A DNA stretch of 8,898 nt from CAYJNO01 sp964371715 (GCA_964371715.1 CAYJNO010000049.1:1-8898); one strand, 5' to 3'; counted from the first letter of the stretch, positions 1-6,985 are shown. The notes: generated by a model from the letters alone, not told the origin. A program made the numbers and translations.

Positions 1-60
1 CATTCGTAGTAATTATCACCATTATATTGCTTATGAAGAAAAATGTAACCCCTTTTATAC

Positions 61-91
61 AAAAAAATGTTCATTTTTACACGAACATTTT
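61..91 (-). terminator. Probable rho-independent terminator of the broken ABC ATPase gene
   Basis: On the minus strand a perfect 9-bp stem (AAAATGTTC / GAACATTTT, positions 83-91 and 64-72) with a 10-nt loop runs into a tract of T residues (complement of A61-A67). It lies about 40 nt downstream of the stop codon of the ATPase remnant, the expected place for that gene's terminator. The stem is AT-rich, so its strength is uncertain. I see no gene in positions 1-60. Confidence 0.5.
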
Positions 92-130
92 ATCAAATAA
101 ATAAATTCTGTAAAAATTGATTTTACGCTT

Positions 131-328
131 TTATAGCAATTTGCCTTTTTTCAAACGGAAAGTTACGTAGGCTTGTTTTGCAAGTTCGTTTGAGTGGGTA
201 ACGATAACAACGCATTTTCCATATTTATAAGCACTTTATTTAAGGATTTCAATAATACCTTCTGCGGTATCTTCGTCTAAATTTCCTGTTGGCTCGTCTG
301 CAAGAATTACATTTGCTTCCGATGCTAA
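131..328 (-). pseudogene. 3' fragment of an ABC-transporter ATP-binding protein, truncated and with an in-frame stop
   Basis: Reading the minus strand from 328, the frame gives the C-terminal third of a LolD/MacB-type ABC ATPase. Walker B with its following D-loop reads ILADEPTGNLD and the H-loop reads VIVTHS, and it ends in a short LKKGKLL tail before TAA at 131-133. An in-frame TAA at 236-238 interrupts the protein between Walker B and the H-loop. Everything upstream (Walker A, signature motif) is missing: homology to the family's usual ALASEANVILAD stretch stops at about position 328, a few bases before the terminal repeat of the insertion sequence. The missing 5' part is not found on the other side of that element. 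This is a dead remnant, probably of a permease-linked exporter ATPase. It is unrelated to the intact ABC exporter at 4127-5737, which has a different domain layout and much more AT-rich codons. Confidence 0.85.
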
Positions 329-332
329 TCCC

Positions 333-348
333 GAGTTTGACACTTCAA
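333..348 (+). repeat. Left terminal inverted repeat of the insertion sequence
   Basis: GAGTTTGACACTTCAA matches the reverse complement of 2311-2326 with two mismatches (positions 335 and 343). The core TTTGACA is identical at both ends. Confidence 0.65.
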
Positions 349-367
349 TTTTAATAAACATACATCT

Positions 368-393
368 GAGCTAGTTATAATCGCTCTTTTTTT
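368..393 (+). terminator. Small terminator-like hairpin at the left end of the IS
   Basis: GAGC (368-371) and GCTC (383-386) form a short stem with an 11-nt loop, followed directly by seven T residues (387-393). It reads in the direction of the transposase gene and lies upstream of it, so it could stop outside transcription from entering that gene. The stem has only 4 bp, so this is tentative. Confidence 0.35.
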
Positions 394-413
394 GTCAAAT
401 TTTTATATAATAA

Positions 414-425
414 TTGTAGTGTAAT
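414..425 (+). repeat. Inner inverted repeat of the IS, left arm
   Basis: TTGTAGTGTAAT is the exact reverse complement of 2235-2246. The two arms flank the transposase gene closely and sit at matching distances (about 78 bp) from the outer repeats. They may be a second transposase binding site; that role is inferred. Confidence 0.5.
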
Positions 426-466
426 GTAGTTTTATATGTTATAATTATATATATAGGAGGTGTTTT

Positions 467-2224
467 ATGTTTTTAAAAAAATCTAAATATTCAGATGGTA
501 GAACTTTTTTATCAGTTATTCAATCTTATCGTGATGAAAACGGAAAACCTAAACATCGAACAATAAGTAAACTTGGTTTCCTTGATGATTTATTATTTCA
601 ATATGATGATCCAATAAATCACTTTAATGAATTAATTAAATCCGGTCATTATCTTAATGATGAATTATTAATAAAGCACTTATCAACTCATAAAATAAAC
701 CAAAGACAAAACAGAAAGATGATTGGCTCTTTCCCTTTGAATAGGCTATACAATTCATTTAATATCTCTTCTGTATTCGCTAAATATGAATCTAATTATA
801 AATTTGATTACTCCTTAGACTCTGTCATGAAACTACTTGTTTTCTCTAGAATACTGTCTCCTTCAAGTAAACTTAATGCTTTCAATAATAAAGATAATTT
901 CATTGAAAGTTTTGATTTCTCTTTAAAAGATATGTATAGAGCACTAGATCATCTACCCTTAATGAAAGATGAACTACTAAGCACTATATGGGAAAATACA
1001 ATGGATAAATATAAAAGAGATGCTTCATCTACTTATTATGATTGTACAAATTATTATTTTGAAATTTCATATAACGATGAAGATTTAATTGATGAATTTG
1101 GTAATATACTTGAAAAAGGATATAGGAAGAAAGGTCCTTCAAAAGAACATAGAAAATCTCCTATTATTCAAATGGGATTATTAATGGATAAAACAGGTAT
1201 ACCAATGACATATGATTTATTCTCAGGTAATGAATCAGAAAAACAAACTCTAAGACCAATAATAAAAAACACTAAAAATAAATTTAATATTGATAGAACT
1301 ATTATTGTTGCAGATAGAGGATTAAATACATCTGATAATACATGTTTTATTGCAGGTAAAAATGATCACAATACCAATCTTGATGGTTATGTATATGGGC
1401 AAAGCATTCGTGGTGCCAATCAAGAATTTAAAGATTGGGTATTAAAACAAGATGATTATGTAATAGATGAAATAGAAGAAAATAATGAAACTAAACATTT
1501 CAAACATAAATCAAGATTATTTTCTAAAGATATAACACTTGTAAGAGATGGTAAACGTAAAAACAAAACAAACATGTACCAAAAACAAATGATTTATTAT
1601 TCTAAAAAATATGCTTTAAAGCAAGCAAAAGAAAGAGCAATTGCTGTTGAGAAATCAAAAGATTTAATTAATAATCCTGGCAAATATACTAAAGCTACTA
1701 GCTATGGAAGTTGTAAATATATAAATAATGTACAATTTTTGAAAGATACTGGAGAAATAGCTGATACTTCAGACTTAACTATTAACCAACAGCTTATAAA
1801 TGAAGAAGCACTATATGATGGGTACTATAGTATTGTCACTTCTGAAACTGACCTTAACGATATTGAAATAAGGAACATATATAAGCGATTATGGAAGATA
1901 GAGGAAACATTTAAAATCACAAAATCCACATTAGAAACACGACCTGTTTATGTATGGACAAAAAAACATATTGAGGCTCACTTTCTAACTTGTTTCGTTT
2001 CTTTAGTGATAATTAGGTTACTAGAAATGCAGTTACAAAATAAATTTAGTTGTCAGCAAATAATAAACTCTTTAAAAAATTATTCTTGCAGTAACATTAA
2101 GGGAGAATATTACATGTTTGATTACTTTGACGATTGTGTTTCAGAAATATCTAATATATTTGGTGTTGAATTAAATTCTCAATTTAAAACATTATCTGAA
2201 ATAAAAAAATTATATAAAAGTTGA
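467..2224 (+). CDS. IS1634-family (IS4 superfamily) DDE transposase
   Basis: This 585-residue protein has the usual length for IS1634-type transposases and shows no frameshift or internal stop. It would cut and join the ends of the surrounding element. The DDE triad can be placed: D192 in YYDCTN, D283 in IIVADRGL, and E479 in the IS4-type block YKRLWKIEETFKITK (Y472, R474, E479, K486). A long insertion between the second D and the E (about residues 300-470), typical of IS4 relatives, precedes a hydrophobic helix at about 503-520. The start is supported by AGGAGG at 455-460, six bases upstream of ATG. The gene lies alone and reads toward the peptide cluster, but converges on it through a terminator. 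It appears intact; whether the element is still active cannot be told from one copy. Confidence 0.93.
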   Translation: MFLKKSKYSDGRTFLSVIQSYRDENGKPKHRTISKLGFLDDLLFQYDDPINHFNELIKSGHYLNDELLIKHLSTHKINQRQNRKMIGSFPLNRLYNSFNISSVFAKYESNYKFDYSLDSVMKLLVFSRILSPSSKLNAFNNKDNFIESFDFSLKDMYRALDHLPLMKDELLSTIWENTMDKYKRDASSTYYDCTNYYFEISYNDEDLIDEFGNILEKGYRKKGPSKEHRKSPIIQMGLLMDKTGIPMTYDLFSGNESEKQTLRPIIKNTKNKFNIDRTIIVADRGLNTSDNTCFIAGKNDHNTNLDGYVYGQSIRGANQEFKDWVLKQDDYVIDEIEENNETKHFKHKSRLFSKDITLVRDGKRKNKTNMYQKQMIYYSKKYALKQAKERAIAVEKSKDLINNPGKYTKATSYGSCKYINNVQFLKDTGEIADTSDLTINQQLINEEALYDGYYSIVTSETDLNDIEIRNIYKRLWKIEETFKITKSTLETRPVYVWTKKHIEAHFLTCFVSLVIIRLLEMQLQNKFSCQQIINSLKNYSCSNIKGEYYMFDYFDDCVSEISNIFGVELNSQFKTLSEIKKLYKS

Positions 2225-2234
2225 TTACAAAAAA

Positions 2235-2246
2235 ATTACACTACAA
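2235..2246 (-). repeat. Inner inverted repeat of the IS, right arm
   Basis: ATTACACTACAA is the exact reverse complement of 414-425 and lies 10 bases after the transposase stop codon. Confidence 0.5.
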
Positions 2247-2258
2247 AAATACAAACTA

Positions 2259-2303
2259 AAAAAGAGCTCAAAACCCCATTAATAAAGAGGCTGAGCTCTT
2301 TTT
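2259..2303. terminator. Bidirectional terminator after the transposase gene
   Basis: A perfect 12-bp stem (AAAAAGAGCTCA at 2259-2270 and TGAGCTCTTTTT at 2292-2303) encloses a 21-nt loop. A/T runs at both ends mean it can act on either strand. It ends transposase transcription and also stops transcripts of the peptide cluster from running into the IS. Confidence 0.8.
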
Positions 2304-2310
2304 GCACTAT

Positions 2311-2326
2311 TTGAACTGTCAAAGTC
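2311..2326 (-). repeat. Right terminal inverted repeat of the insertion sequence
   Basis: TTGAACTGTCAAAGTC is the imperfect inverse of 333-348 (14 of 16 bases). It lies just beyond the terminator hairpin. Confidence 0.65.
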
Positions 2327-2368
2327 AAGATATAATATTACATTTTTGTGAAATTCTTGTGTAATCAT

Positions 2369-2397
2369 AAAAAAAAATAAATTTTTCTTTATTTATT
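2369..2397 (-). terminator. Possible terminator of the peptide gene cluster
   Basis: On the minus strand a 7-bp stem AATAAAT / ATTTATT (2391-2397 and 2376-2382) with an 8-nt loop is followed by seven more T residues (complement of 2369-2375). It lies about 130 nt past the last gene of the cluster. The stem is A/T only, so it is a weak call. The rest of the spacer 2327-2530 shows no gene or other clear structure. Confidence 0.4.
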
Positions 2398-2530
2398 AAT
2401 TAAAAGATATTATATTGAGATACAATCTATTAGTTATCGATACTGTAATCATAGTTTATTTATGAACAAATTGCCATTATCATTGTAAATAGTAATGTAT
2501 AGTTGCGTAAAAGAAATCAACTTATAAAAA

Positions 2531-3775
2531 TCAATTAATGCTTTGACTTTTTTTCAAATCATTAATATATTCGACAACAAACCCAATTTCATCCCTATTT
2601 TGAGGGATAATAATATCAGGAGTTGTCCCAACTTCAATATTTAAACTGTCATCATCATTTAAAGCAAATGAACAATTATATCTAACGATAATTTCTGAAT
2701 TTGGCAACATAAATAAATTAGGTCCACCAACACCTAACCCATCTCCTCTAGTAGCATTTTTACCTACTATTGTTGCAAATCCACTTCTTTTACTAATAGC
2801 TGTGAAGCTTTCACTTGCTGAAAAAACATTTTCATCAACTATAATATATATATCACCATCAAATCCTGTATATTTATTTTCATTAAAAAAATAAATTGAT
2901 TCATATGTGAAAAATGAGTCTATTGAACTTAAAACTTTATCATCTATTTCTTCATGCAAACTAATATCTACAAATTCATTTTGTAGTCCATAAAATGACA
3001 TATCAATAAATGGCTTATTGTAACTCGAATAGTTTAATAAACTAGTAGCTTCATATCTTATATCATCACTTGATAGATAATCAAAAAAAGGATAAACCAT
3101 CATAGTACTTCCTCCACTATTACCTCTAATATCAATTATGATATTTTCATATTTTGAAGCTTCTATAATGTAGTCAATTAATATGTTATAAAGCTCATCA
3201 TTATATAACATTGTTGATAATTTAATATATGCAACATCTTTATCAACCTCTTTAAATTGCATATTCTTATTCACATAATAATTTGTGTTTTGTGCATTTT
3301 TATCGTTTTCCTCTAATTTATAATAGCTTTTTGATTGACTTAAAATTGATAGTAAGTATTCACTTTTATTTAAACTATTTATATTAGTTGGATTTTCTAA
3401 ATTCGCATTGTAAGATCTATAAAGAGAATTATAAAAAGAATTATTTAATACTGATGTATGATGATTAAGCTTTGAAAACATTTCATCAATCATAGGACTT
3501 AAAATGAAAGTTGAAAAGTCATTATAACTTTGACAATCTACTATTAGATTCTTGTATTTATTGTAAATACTTTCTTGTAATTCTTTATCATTTTCCATCA
3601 CATAATATGTAGCAAAATTTTCTTCAGCAAACTCCCAATAAAACTTATAGTCTTCATAGATTTCTTTTTGAATATTTGATAGTGATAATTTATATGTAAA
3701 GTCTGTAAAAAACATAAAATAACCAAGTATCAATAAAATAATTGATGTAATAATTTTAAATTTCATATACCACAT
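2531..3775 (-). CDS. Membrane-anchored S41-family serine peptidase, copy A
   Basis: This 414-residue protein has one N-terminal hydrophobic helix (residues 7-24), no lipobox and no clear cleavage site, so it is probably anchored with the catalytic part outside. The S41 core is clear: IIIDIRGNSGG at 212-222, then ENVFSASESF with S319 as the likely nucleophile (the serine of SASE that aligns with the Tsp/CtpA nucleophile), and a late GTTPDIIIP segment typical of the fold. The Tsp/CtpA lysine motif TxGKG reads TRGDG (342-346), so Asp replaces the lysine; H106 in LNHHT resembles the histidine motif of tricorn-like S41 members. No PDZ domain is recognisable. It is the last gene of the cluster, 88 nt after Cys-rich peptide 1 and behind a terminator. 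ATG 3775 is preferred over 3766 because AAGGGG (3805-3810) comes to 6 nt from it once an intervening hairpin is folded. A role in trimming or degrading the exported peptide is inferred. Confidence 0.82.
   Translation of the reverse strand: MWYMKFKIITSIILLILGYFMFFTDFTYKLSLSNIQKEIYEDYKFYWEFAEENFATYYVMENDKELQESIYNKYKNLIVDCQSYNDFSTFILSPMIDEMFSKLNHHTSVLNNSFYNSLYRSYNANLENPTNINSLNKSEYLLSILSQSKSYYKLEENDKNAQNTNYYVNKNMQFKEVDKDVAYIKLSTMLYNDELYNILIDYIIEASKYENIIIDIRGNSGGSTMMVYPFFDYLSSDDIRYEATSLLNYSSYNKPFIDMSFYGLQNEFVDISLHEEIDDKVLSSIDSFFTYESIYFFNENKYTGFDGDIYIIVDENVFSASESFTAISKRSGFATIVGKNATRGDGLGVGGPNLFMLPNSEIIVRYNCSFALNDDDSLNIEVGTTPDIIIPQNRDEIGFVVEYINDLKKSQSIN
3532..3720 (-). repeat. Long near-identical duplication, copy A (5' part of the S41 gene)
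   Basis: These 189 bp align without gaps to 6736-6924, with seven mismatches counted by eye. They encode residues from the end of the membrane helix to about residue 81. The rest of the two peptidase genes is much more diverged, so this patch points to recent gene conversion or strong selection on the segment. Confidence 0.85.
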
Positions 3776-3779
3776 ACTC

Positions 3780-3810
3780 TATCAATATAACCAATATTGA
3801 TATTCCCCTT
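3780..3810 (-). promoter_or_regulatory. Shine-Dalgarno followed by a hairpin ahead of S41 copy A
   Basis: AAGGGG (3805-3810) lies 29 nt upstream of ATG 3775, too far for normal initiation. Between them is a perfect 9-bp stem TATCAATAT / ATATTGATA (3794-3802 and 3780-3788) with a 5-nt loop. Folding it leaves 6 nt between the Shine-Dalgarno and the ATG, an ideal spacing. Confidence 0.6.
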
Positions 3811-3837
3811 TCTAACAAAGCACTTATATTCTAATAT

Positions 3838-3864
3838 AAAAAATGTCACAGTTAAAACTGTGAC
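3838..3864 (-). terminator. Terminator/attenuator fused to the stop codon of Cys-rich peptide 1
   Basis: GTCACAGTT / AACTGTGAC form a perfect 9-bp stem (3845-3864), whose first base is the last base of the TAG stop codon. It is followed by A and six T residues (complement of 3838-3843). It should stop most transcripts after the peptide gene and let a minority continue into the peptidase, giving more peptide than peptidase. Confidence 0.8.
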
Positions 3865-4061
3865 TATAAACTAAATGGATCTATCTTAGCTGGTGCACAA
3901 ATTAGTGCAACACAATGCTCAGGACATATTATATCATAGTCTAATCCACAAATATGATTACAACTATGGGTATAACATGCACCTGCATTACATTCACATT
4001 CACTCATAATAAAACAAAATTTATTATTTTCTAAAGCTTGTGGTTTAATTAAGTATTTCAT
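3864..4061 (-). CDS. Cys-rich RiPP precursor peptide, copy 1
   Basis: A 65-residue peptide with nine Cys (16, 22, 24, 29, 34, 38, 46, 50, 55), all at the same positions as in copy 2 (7061-7258). The two share 38 of 65 residues. The N-terminus MKYLIKPQ is a likely leader or recognition segment, followed by the FxMSxCEC start of the Cys-rich part and a closing segment CVALICAPAKIDPFSL. There is no GG cleavage site, no signal peptide and no membrane helix, so export needs a dedicated transporter, such as the adjacent ABC protein that ends 65 nt upstream. AAGGAGG (4071-4077) sits 9 nt before the ATG. The start and Cys pattern recall Clo7bot-type peptides modified by SPASM radical SAM enzymes; that family name is from memory. 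A metal-binding or disulfide-rich unmodified peptide is the alternative. Confidence 0.85.
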   Translation of the reverse strand: MKYLIKPQALENNKFCFIMSECECNAGACYTHSCNHICGLDYDIICPEHCVALICAPAKIDPFSL

Positions 4062-4126
4062 TTATGCATACCTCCTTTCTATTTATTTGTTGTAATAGGG
4101 TAATACAGATAACTATTCTTTTAAAA

Positions 4127-5737
4127 CTACTTATTAATTGGTTTTAGACTTATAGTTATATCAGATAATTCACTAAATTCTTTATCATGACTTATCAATA
4201 TAACAATATGATTCTTTTTAATATTATTCAAAAGAAGTAATAAGTTGTTCTTGCTTTCTATATCAAGATTTGATGATGGCTCATCAAAGATTAATACTCT
4301 TTTTTCTCTTATTAGTTCTCTTACTATATTTATTTTTTGCCCCTCTCCACCAGAAACGTTATTTGTATATTCATTTATATTCTTATTTAAAAAATCTTCA
4401 TTACTTAAAAGCTTAAATAATTTTAGAGTTTCTAATAACTTCTCAAGCGAATACTGATCTATTAAAATATTTTCTTTTATTGTCCCATCAAATAGTAATG
4501 GTGATTGATCAACCAAACCAAAACTATTTTCACGGAGATGATCAGTGTCTAAGTTTCTTATATCCATTTTATTAATTAAGATTTCACCTTCAAAGTTTTT
4601 ATATAATCCTGTCATCAAATTTACCAATGTACTTTTACCACTACCATTTAAGCCATCGATGTGATATATATATCCCTTTTCAAATTTGCTAGAAAATTTA
4701 TCAATTATAGTATGGCCTTTTTTAAAATTAAAATTGACATTTTTAAACTCAATTGATTCAATATCATTTACTATAATATCTTTATTATTTTCTATCTTAT
4801 TTACATCTATTTCACATATTCTATTGTATGATGTTTTAACAGCAACTAATTGTTGATAAAGATTTGAGAAGTATTTCAAAGAATTAATTGTATATCCATA
4901 GTAAGTTGTCAGTGTAGTAAATAATCCTATACTTAATTTATTATCGATTACTAATATCGCACCATATATAAGTATTATTATTTGGTTAATTAGAGTTATA
5001 ACTTTTTCAATTGAACTAATATAAAACTGTATTTTATTACTATATAAATTTATAAATTCAACTTCATTTATTTTTTTTAATAACTTTTTTGTTAAATTTA
5101 ACTTTTTATTATAAAATTTTATAATTTTTGTATTTGCTAGATAACTATATAGTTCTGAAAAATAAAATCCATTAATCTCCAAGACTTTTCTTTTTACATC
5201 TAAAAGCTTTTTATTAAACTTTAGATAAAGAAACAAATAAGATATTGTTAAAAAAAGAAATAGTAAAACGGTATAGGAACTAACATAGAATAATAATGAT
5301 AAAGTAAAAAATAGAATCAAAATATTAACAAATAAATCTTTATAAATATTTAAGAAAAATAGTACAATTACATTTGAATCAGTATTTATTCTTTGGTTCA
5401 TATATGTTAAATCTAGATTTTTGAAATACAAATAATCTTTACGATGAATACTTTCTATCAAACTTTTATTTAAATCAAATGAAGCCTTTACTTGCAATTT
5501 TATCGCCAATCTAGATGAACAATAGTTCAATATAGTTATTATTGCATTTATTGAAAATAGTATAATCGCATATAAAATTACCCCGTTCAGCTCAGGCTGT
5601 AATATTAAATAGTTAATAAATAATCCATTTGATAATGGAATTACTAAGCCTAGTAAGCTAGATATAATGCATATAAAGCTATATAATATATGTAACTTAT
5701 ACAATCCTTTAAATACATTAATACCAAATTTTATCAT
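4127..5737 (-). CDS. ABC exporter, fused membrane and ATPase domains
   Basis: A 536-residue half-transporter that probably works as a homodimer. Hydrophobic helices fall at about 13-45, 53-73, 123-172 and 243-282, forming the exporter membrane domain (to about 310). The ATPase domain follows: Walker A GLNGSGKST (362-370, K368), Q-loop Q411, signature VSGGEGQ (461-467), Walker B VLIFDEP (481-487, D485 and E486) and the switch histidine H517. All key residues are present, so it should be active. It has no N-terminal C39 peptidase domain, unlike peptidase-containing bacteriocin exporters, so leader removal must come from elsewhere. Its GGAG (5748-5751) lies in the 15-nt gap after the S41 copy B stop codon, implying coupled translation. 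As the only transporter in the cluster, it most likely exports both Cys-rich peptides; an immunity role is also possible. Confidence 0.9.
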   Translation of the reverse strand: MIKFGINVFKGLYKLHILYSFICIISSLLGLVIPLSNGLFINYLILQPELNGVILYAIILFSINAIITILNYCSSRLAIKLQVKASFDLNKSLIESIHRKDYLYFKNLDLTYMNQRINTDSNVIVLFFLNIYKDLFVNILILFFTLSLLFYVSSYTVLLFLFLTISYLFLYLKFNKKLLDVKRKVLEINGFYFSELYSYLANTKIIKFYNKKLNLTKKLLKKINEVEFINLYSNKIQFYISSIEKVITLINQIIILIYGAILVIDNKLSIGLFTTLTTYYGYTINSLKYFSNLYQQLVAVKTSYNRICEIDVNKIENNKDIIVNDIESIEFKNVNFNFKKGHTIIDKFSSKFEKGYIYHIDGLNGSGKSTLVNLMTGLYKNFEGEILINKMDIRNLDTDHLRENSFGLVDQSPLLFDGTIKENILIDQYSLEKLLETLKLFKLLSNEDFLNKNINEYTNNVSGGEGQKINIVRELIREKRVLIFDEPSSNLDIESKNNLLLLLNNIKKNHIVILISHDKEFSELSDITISLKPINK

Positions 5738-5752
5738 ATAAACATTTCTCCA

Positions 5753-6985
5753 TTATTGTCTATTGTTTAAATATTCTATCAAAAATTCTAATTCGTCATT
5801 ATCTTTTGGCACTGTTAGATCAACTGATGTTCCCATTTCTATATTTGCGCTGCCATCAGCATTTAAAGCAAATGATTCATTGTATCGAACTAATATATGA
5901 GAATTTGGTAGCATGAAAAGATTTGGATCTGTATTCATTCCATCACCTCTAGTTGCACTTTTACCTACTATTGTTGCAAATCCACTTCTTTTACTTATCG
6001 CTGTAAATGTCTCGCTTGCTGAAAATACATTTTCATCTACGATGATAAATATAGTTCCATCAAAACCTGTATATTTATCTTCATTAAAATAAATTGTTGA
6101 ATTATATCTGAAAAAAGAATCTACAGAACTTAAAAATTTATCATCAATATCATCTAGTTGTTTAATACTTTTAATTTCTTCATAATATCCCTGATACTGA
6201 GTTTTAATATAATTCGAATTATATCTAGAATTATTTATTAATTTAATATTGCTGTAGGTTAAGTCTTGTTGAGATAGATATTCAAAAAATGGGTAAACCA
6301 TCATTGTGCTACCACCAAAATTACCTCTAATATCAATGATAATATTTTCATATTTAGCTGCTTCTTTGATATAAGCAATTAACGTATTTACTAATTCTTC
6401 ACTATAATTCATTGAAGGTAATTTAATATATGCAATATCATAATCTATTTCATTAAATTCAATCTTATTATTAACATTATTATTTTCCTTTTCAATGGTT
6501 TGATTATCTAGTTTTTTTTCTTCATAAAAATTTTCTGATTGATTAATAATGGATAATAAATATTCAACACTTGTTATAGCACCTGTATCAGGAAATGATT
6601 GAATTGCATCGCTATATACATTATTCAGTGTATTATAAAGTGTATTACCCACAATAGTAGTATGGTCATTTATAGTAATGAACATTTCTTCAACCATAGG
6701 ATTTAAAATTAATGATGAAAAGTCATTAAATGAATGACAATCAACTATTAGATTCTTATATTTATTGTAAATACTTTCTTGTAATTCTTTATCATTTTCC
6801 ATCACATAATATGTAGCGAAATTTTCTTTAGCAAATTCCCAATAAAACTTATAGTCTTCATAGATTTCTTTTTGAATATTTGACAGTGATAATTTATATG
6901 TAAAGTCTGTAAAAAAAATAAAATATCCACTTATTATCAAAATGATAAACGTAATAAATTTAAATTTCATAGCATGCTTAATCAA
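5753..6985 (-). CDS. Membrane-anchored S41-family serine peptidase, copy B
   Basis: 410 residues, a paralogue of the 2531-3775 protein. It has a hydrophobic helix at about 9-25, the strand-turn IIIDIRGNFGG (215-225), the nucleophile motif ENVFSASETF with S322, and TRGDG (345-349) where Tsp/CtpA carry the lysine. H108 in INDHTT matches the usual D-H-T histidine motif of tricorn-like S41 members better than copy A does. Residues 24-83 differ from copy A at only two or three positions, while about 111-180 and 240-290 are strongly diverged. The start is uncertain: the coordinate given is a TTG, and ATG 6970 (Met6, MKFKF) matches the conserved MKFK start region. GGAG (7013-7016) is far from both, and a hairpin lies between. 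It follows Cys-rich peptide 2 by 75 nt and is coupled to the ABC gene. A role in processing the exported peptide is inferred. Confidence 0.8.
   Translation of the reverse strand: MIKHAMKFKFITFIILIISGYFIFFTDFTYKLSLSNIQKEIYEDYKFYWEFAKENFATYYVMENDKELQESIYNKYKNLIVDCHSFNDFSSLILNPMVEEMFITINDHTTIVGNTLYNTLNNVYSDAIQSFPDTGAITSVEYLLSIINQSENFYEEKKLDNQTIEKENNNVNNKIEFNEIDYDIAYIKLPSMNYSEELVNTLIAYIKEAAKYENIIIDIRGNFGGSTMMVYPFFEYLSQQDLTYSNIKLINNSRYNSNYIKTQYQGYYEEIKSIKQLDDIDDKFLSSVDSFFRYNSTIYFNEDKYTGFDGTIFIIVDENVFSASETFTAISKRSGFATIVGKSATRGDGMNTDPNLFMLPNSHILVRYNESFALNADGSANIEMGTSVDLTVPKDNDELEFLIEYLNNRQ
6736..6924 (-). repeat. Long near-identical duplication, copy B (5' part of the S41 gene)
   Basis: Gap-free partner of 3532-3720, with seven mismatches in 189 bp counted by eye. 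Only one of the first-half substitutions is a charge change (Glu to Lys at residue 53). Confidence 0.85.

Larger units (their letters stand above)
333..2326 (+). mobile_element. Insertion sequence of the IS1634/IS4 kind
   Basis: One long transposase gene is bounded by imperfect terminal inverted repeats: positions 333-348 (GAGTTTGACACTTCAA) and the reverse complement of 2311-2326 (GACTTTGACAGTTCAA) agree at 14 of 16 bases. A second, inner perfect 12-bp inverted repeat (414-425 and 2235-2246) sits about 78 bp in from each end. Both ends carry a hairpin followed by T residues, a common insulation against read-through into and out of an IS. I see no clear target duplication: the bases just outside are CCCGAG and GTCAAG if the element starts at TTTGACA. 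The left flank is a cut gene and the right flank is unrelated, so a rearrangement through this element is likely. The exact ends are uncertain by a few bases. Confidence 0.75.

Noticed and set aside
1..13. GTAGTAAT occurs at the left edge and, inverted, at the right edge (8891-8898), suggesting att-like ends
   Set aside because: Only about eight bases match, in AT-rich DNA, and the positions depend on how the window was cut, so it is most likely chance.
236..238. The in-frame TAA in the ATPase remnant as a sign of recoding or an alternative genetic code
   Set aside because: The gene is also truncated at its 5' end, and the intact genes use TAA and TAG normally as stops, so simple decay explains it.
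2327..2530. Possible small gene or RNA in the spacer between the IS and the peptide cluster
   Set aside because: I found no open frame with a ribosome site and no compact RNA fold apart from the A/T hairpin listed as a possible terminator.
3864..4061. Peptide 1 as a SCIFF-type or lanthipeptide precursor
   Set aside because: The Cys spacing and termini do not match the SCIFF peptide as I know it, and no lanthipeptide synthetase or dehydratase is present.
4245..4457. Plus-strand open frame of 70 codons
   Set aside because: It lies wholly inside the ATPase domain of the ABC exporter, opposite its signature and Walker B motifs, and is an antisense shadow with no ribosome binding site.
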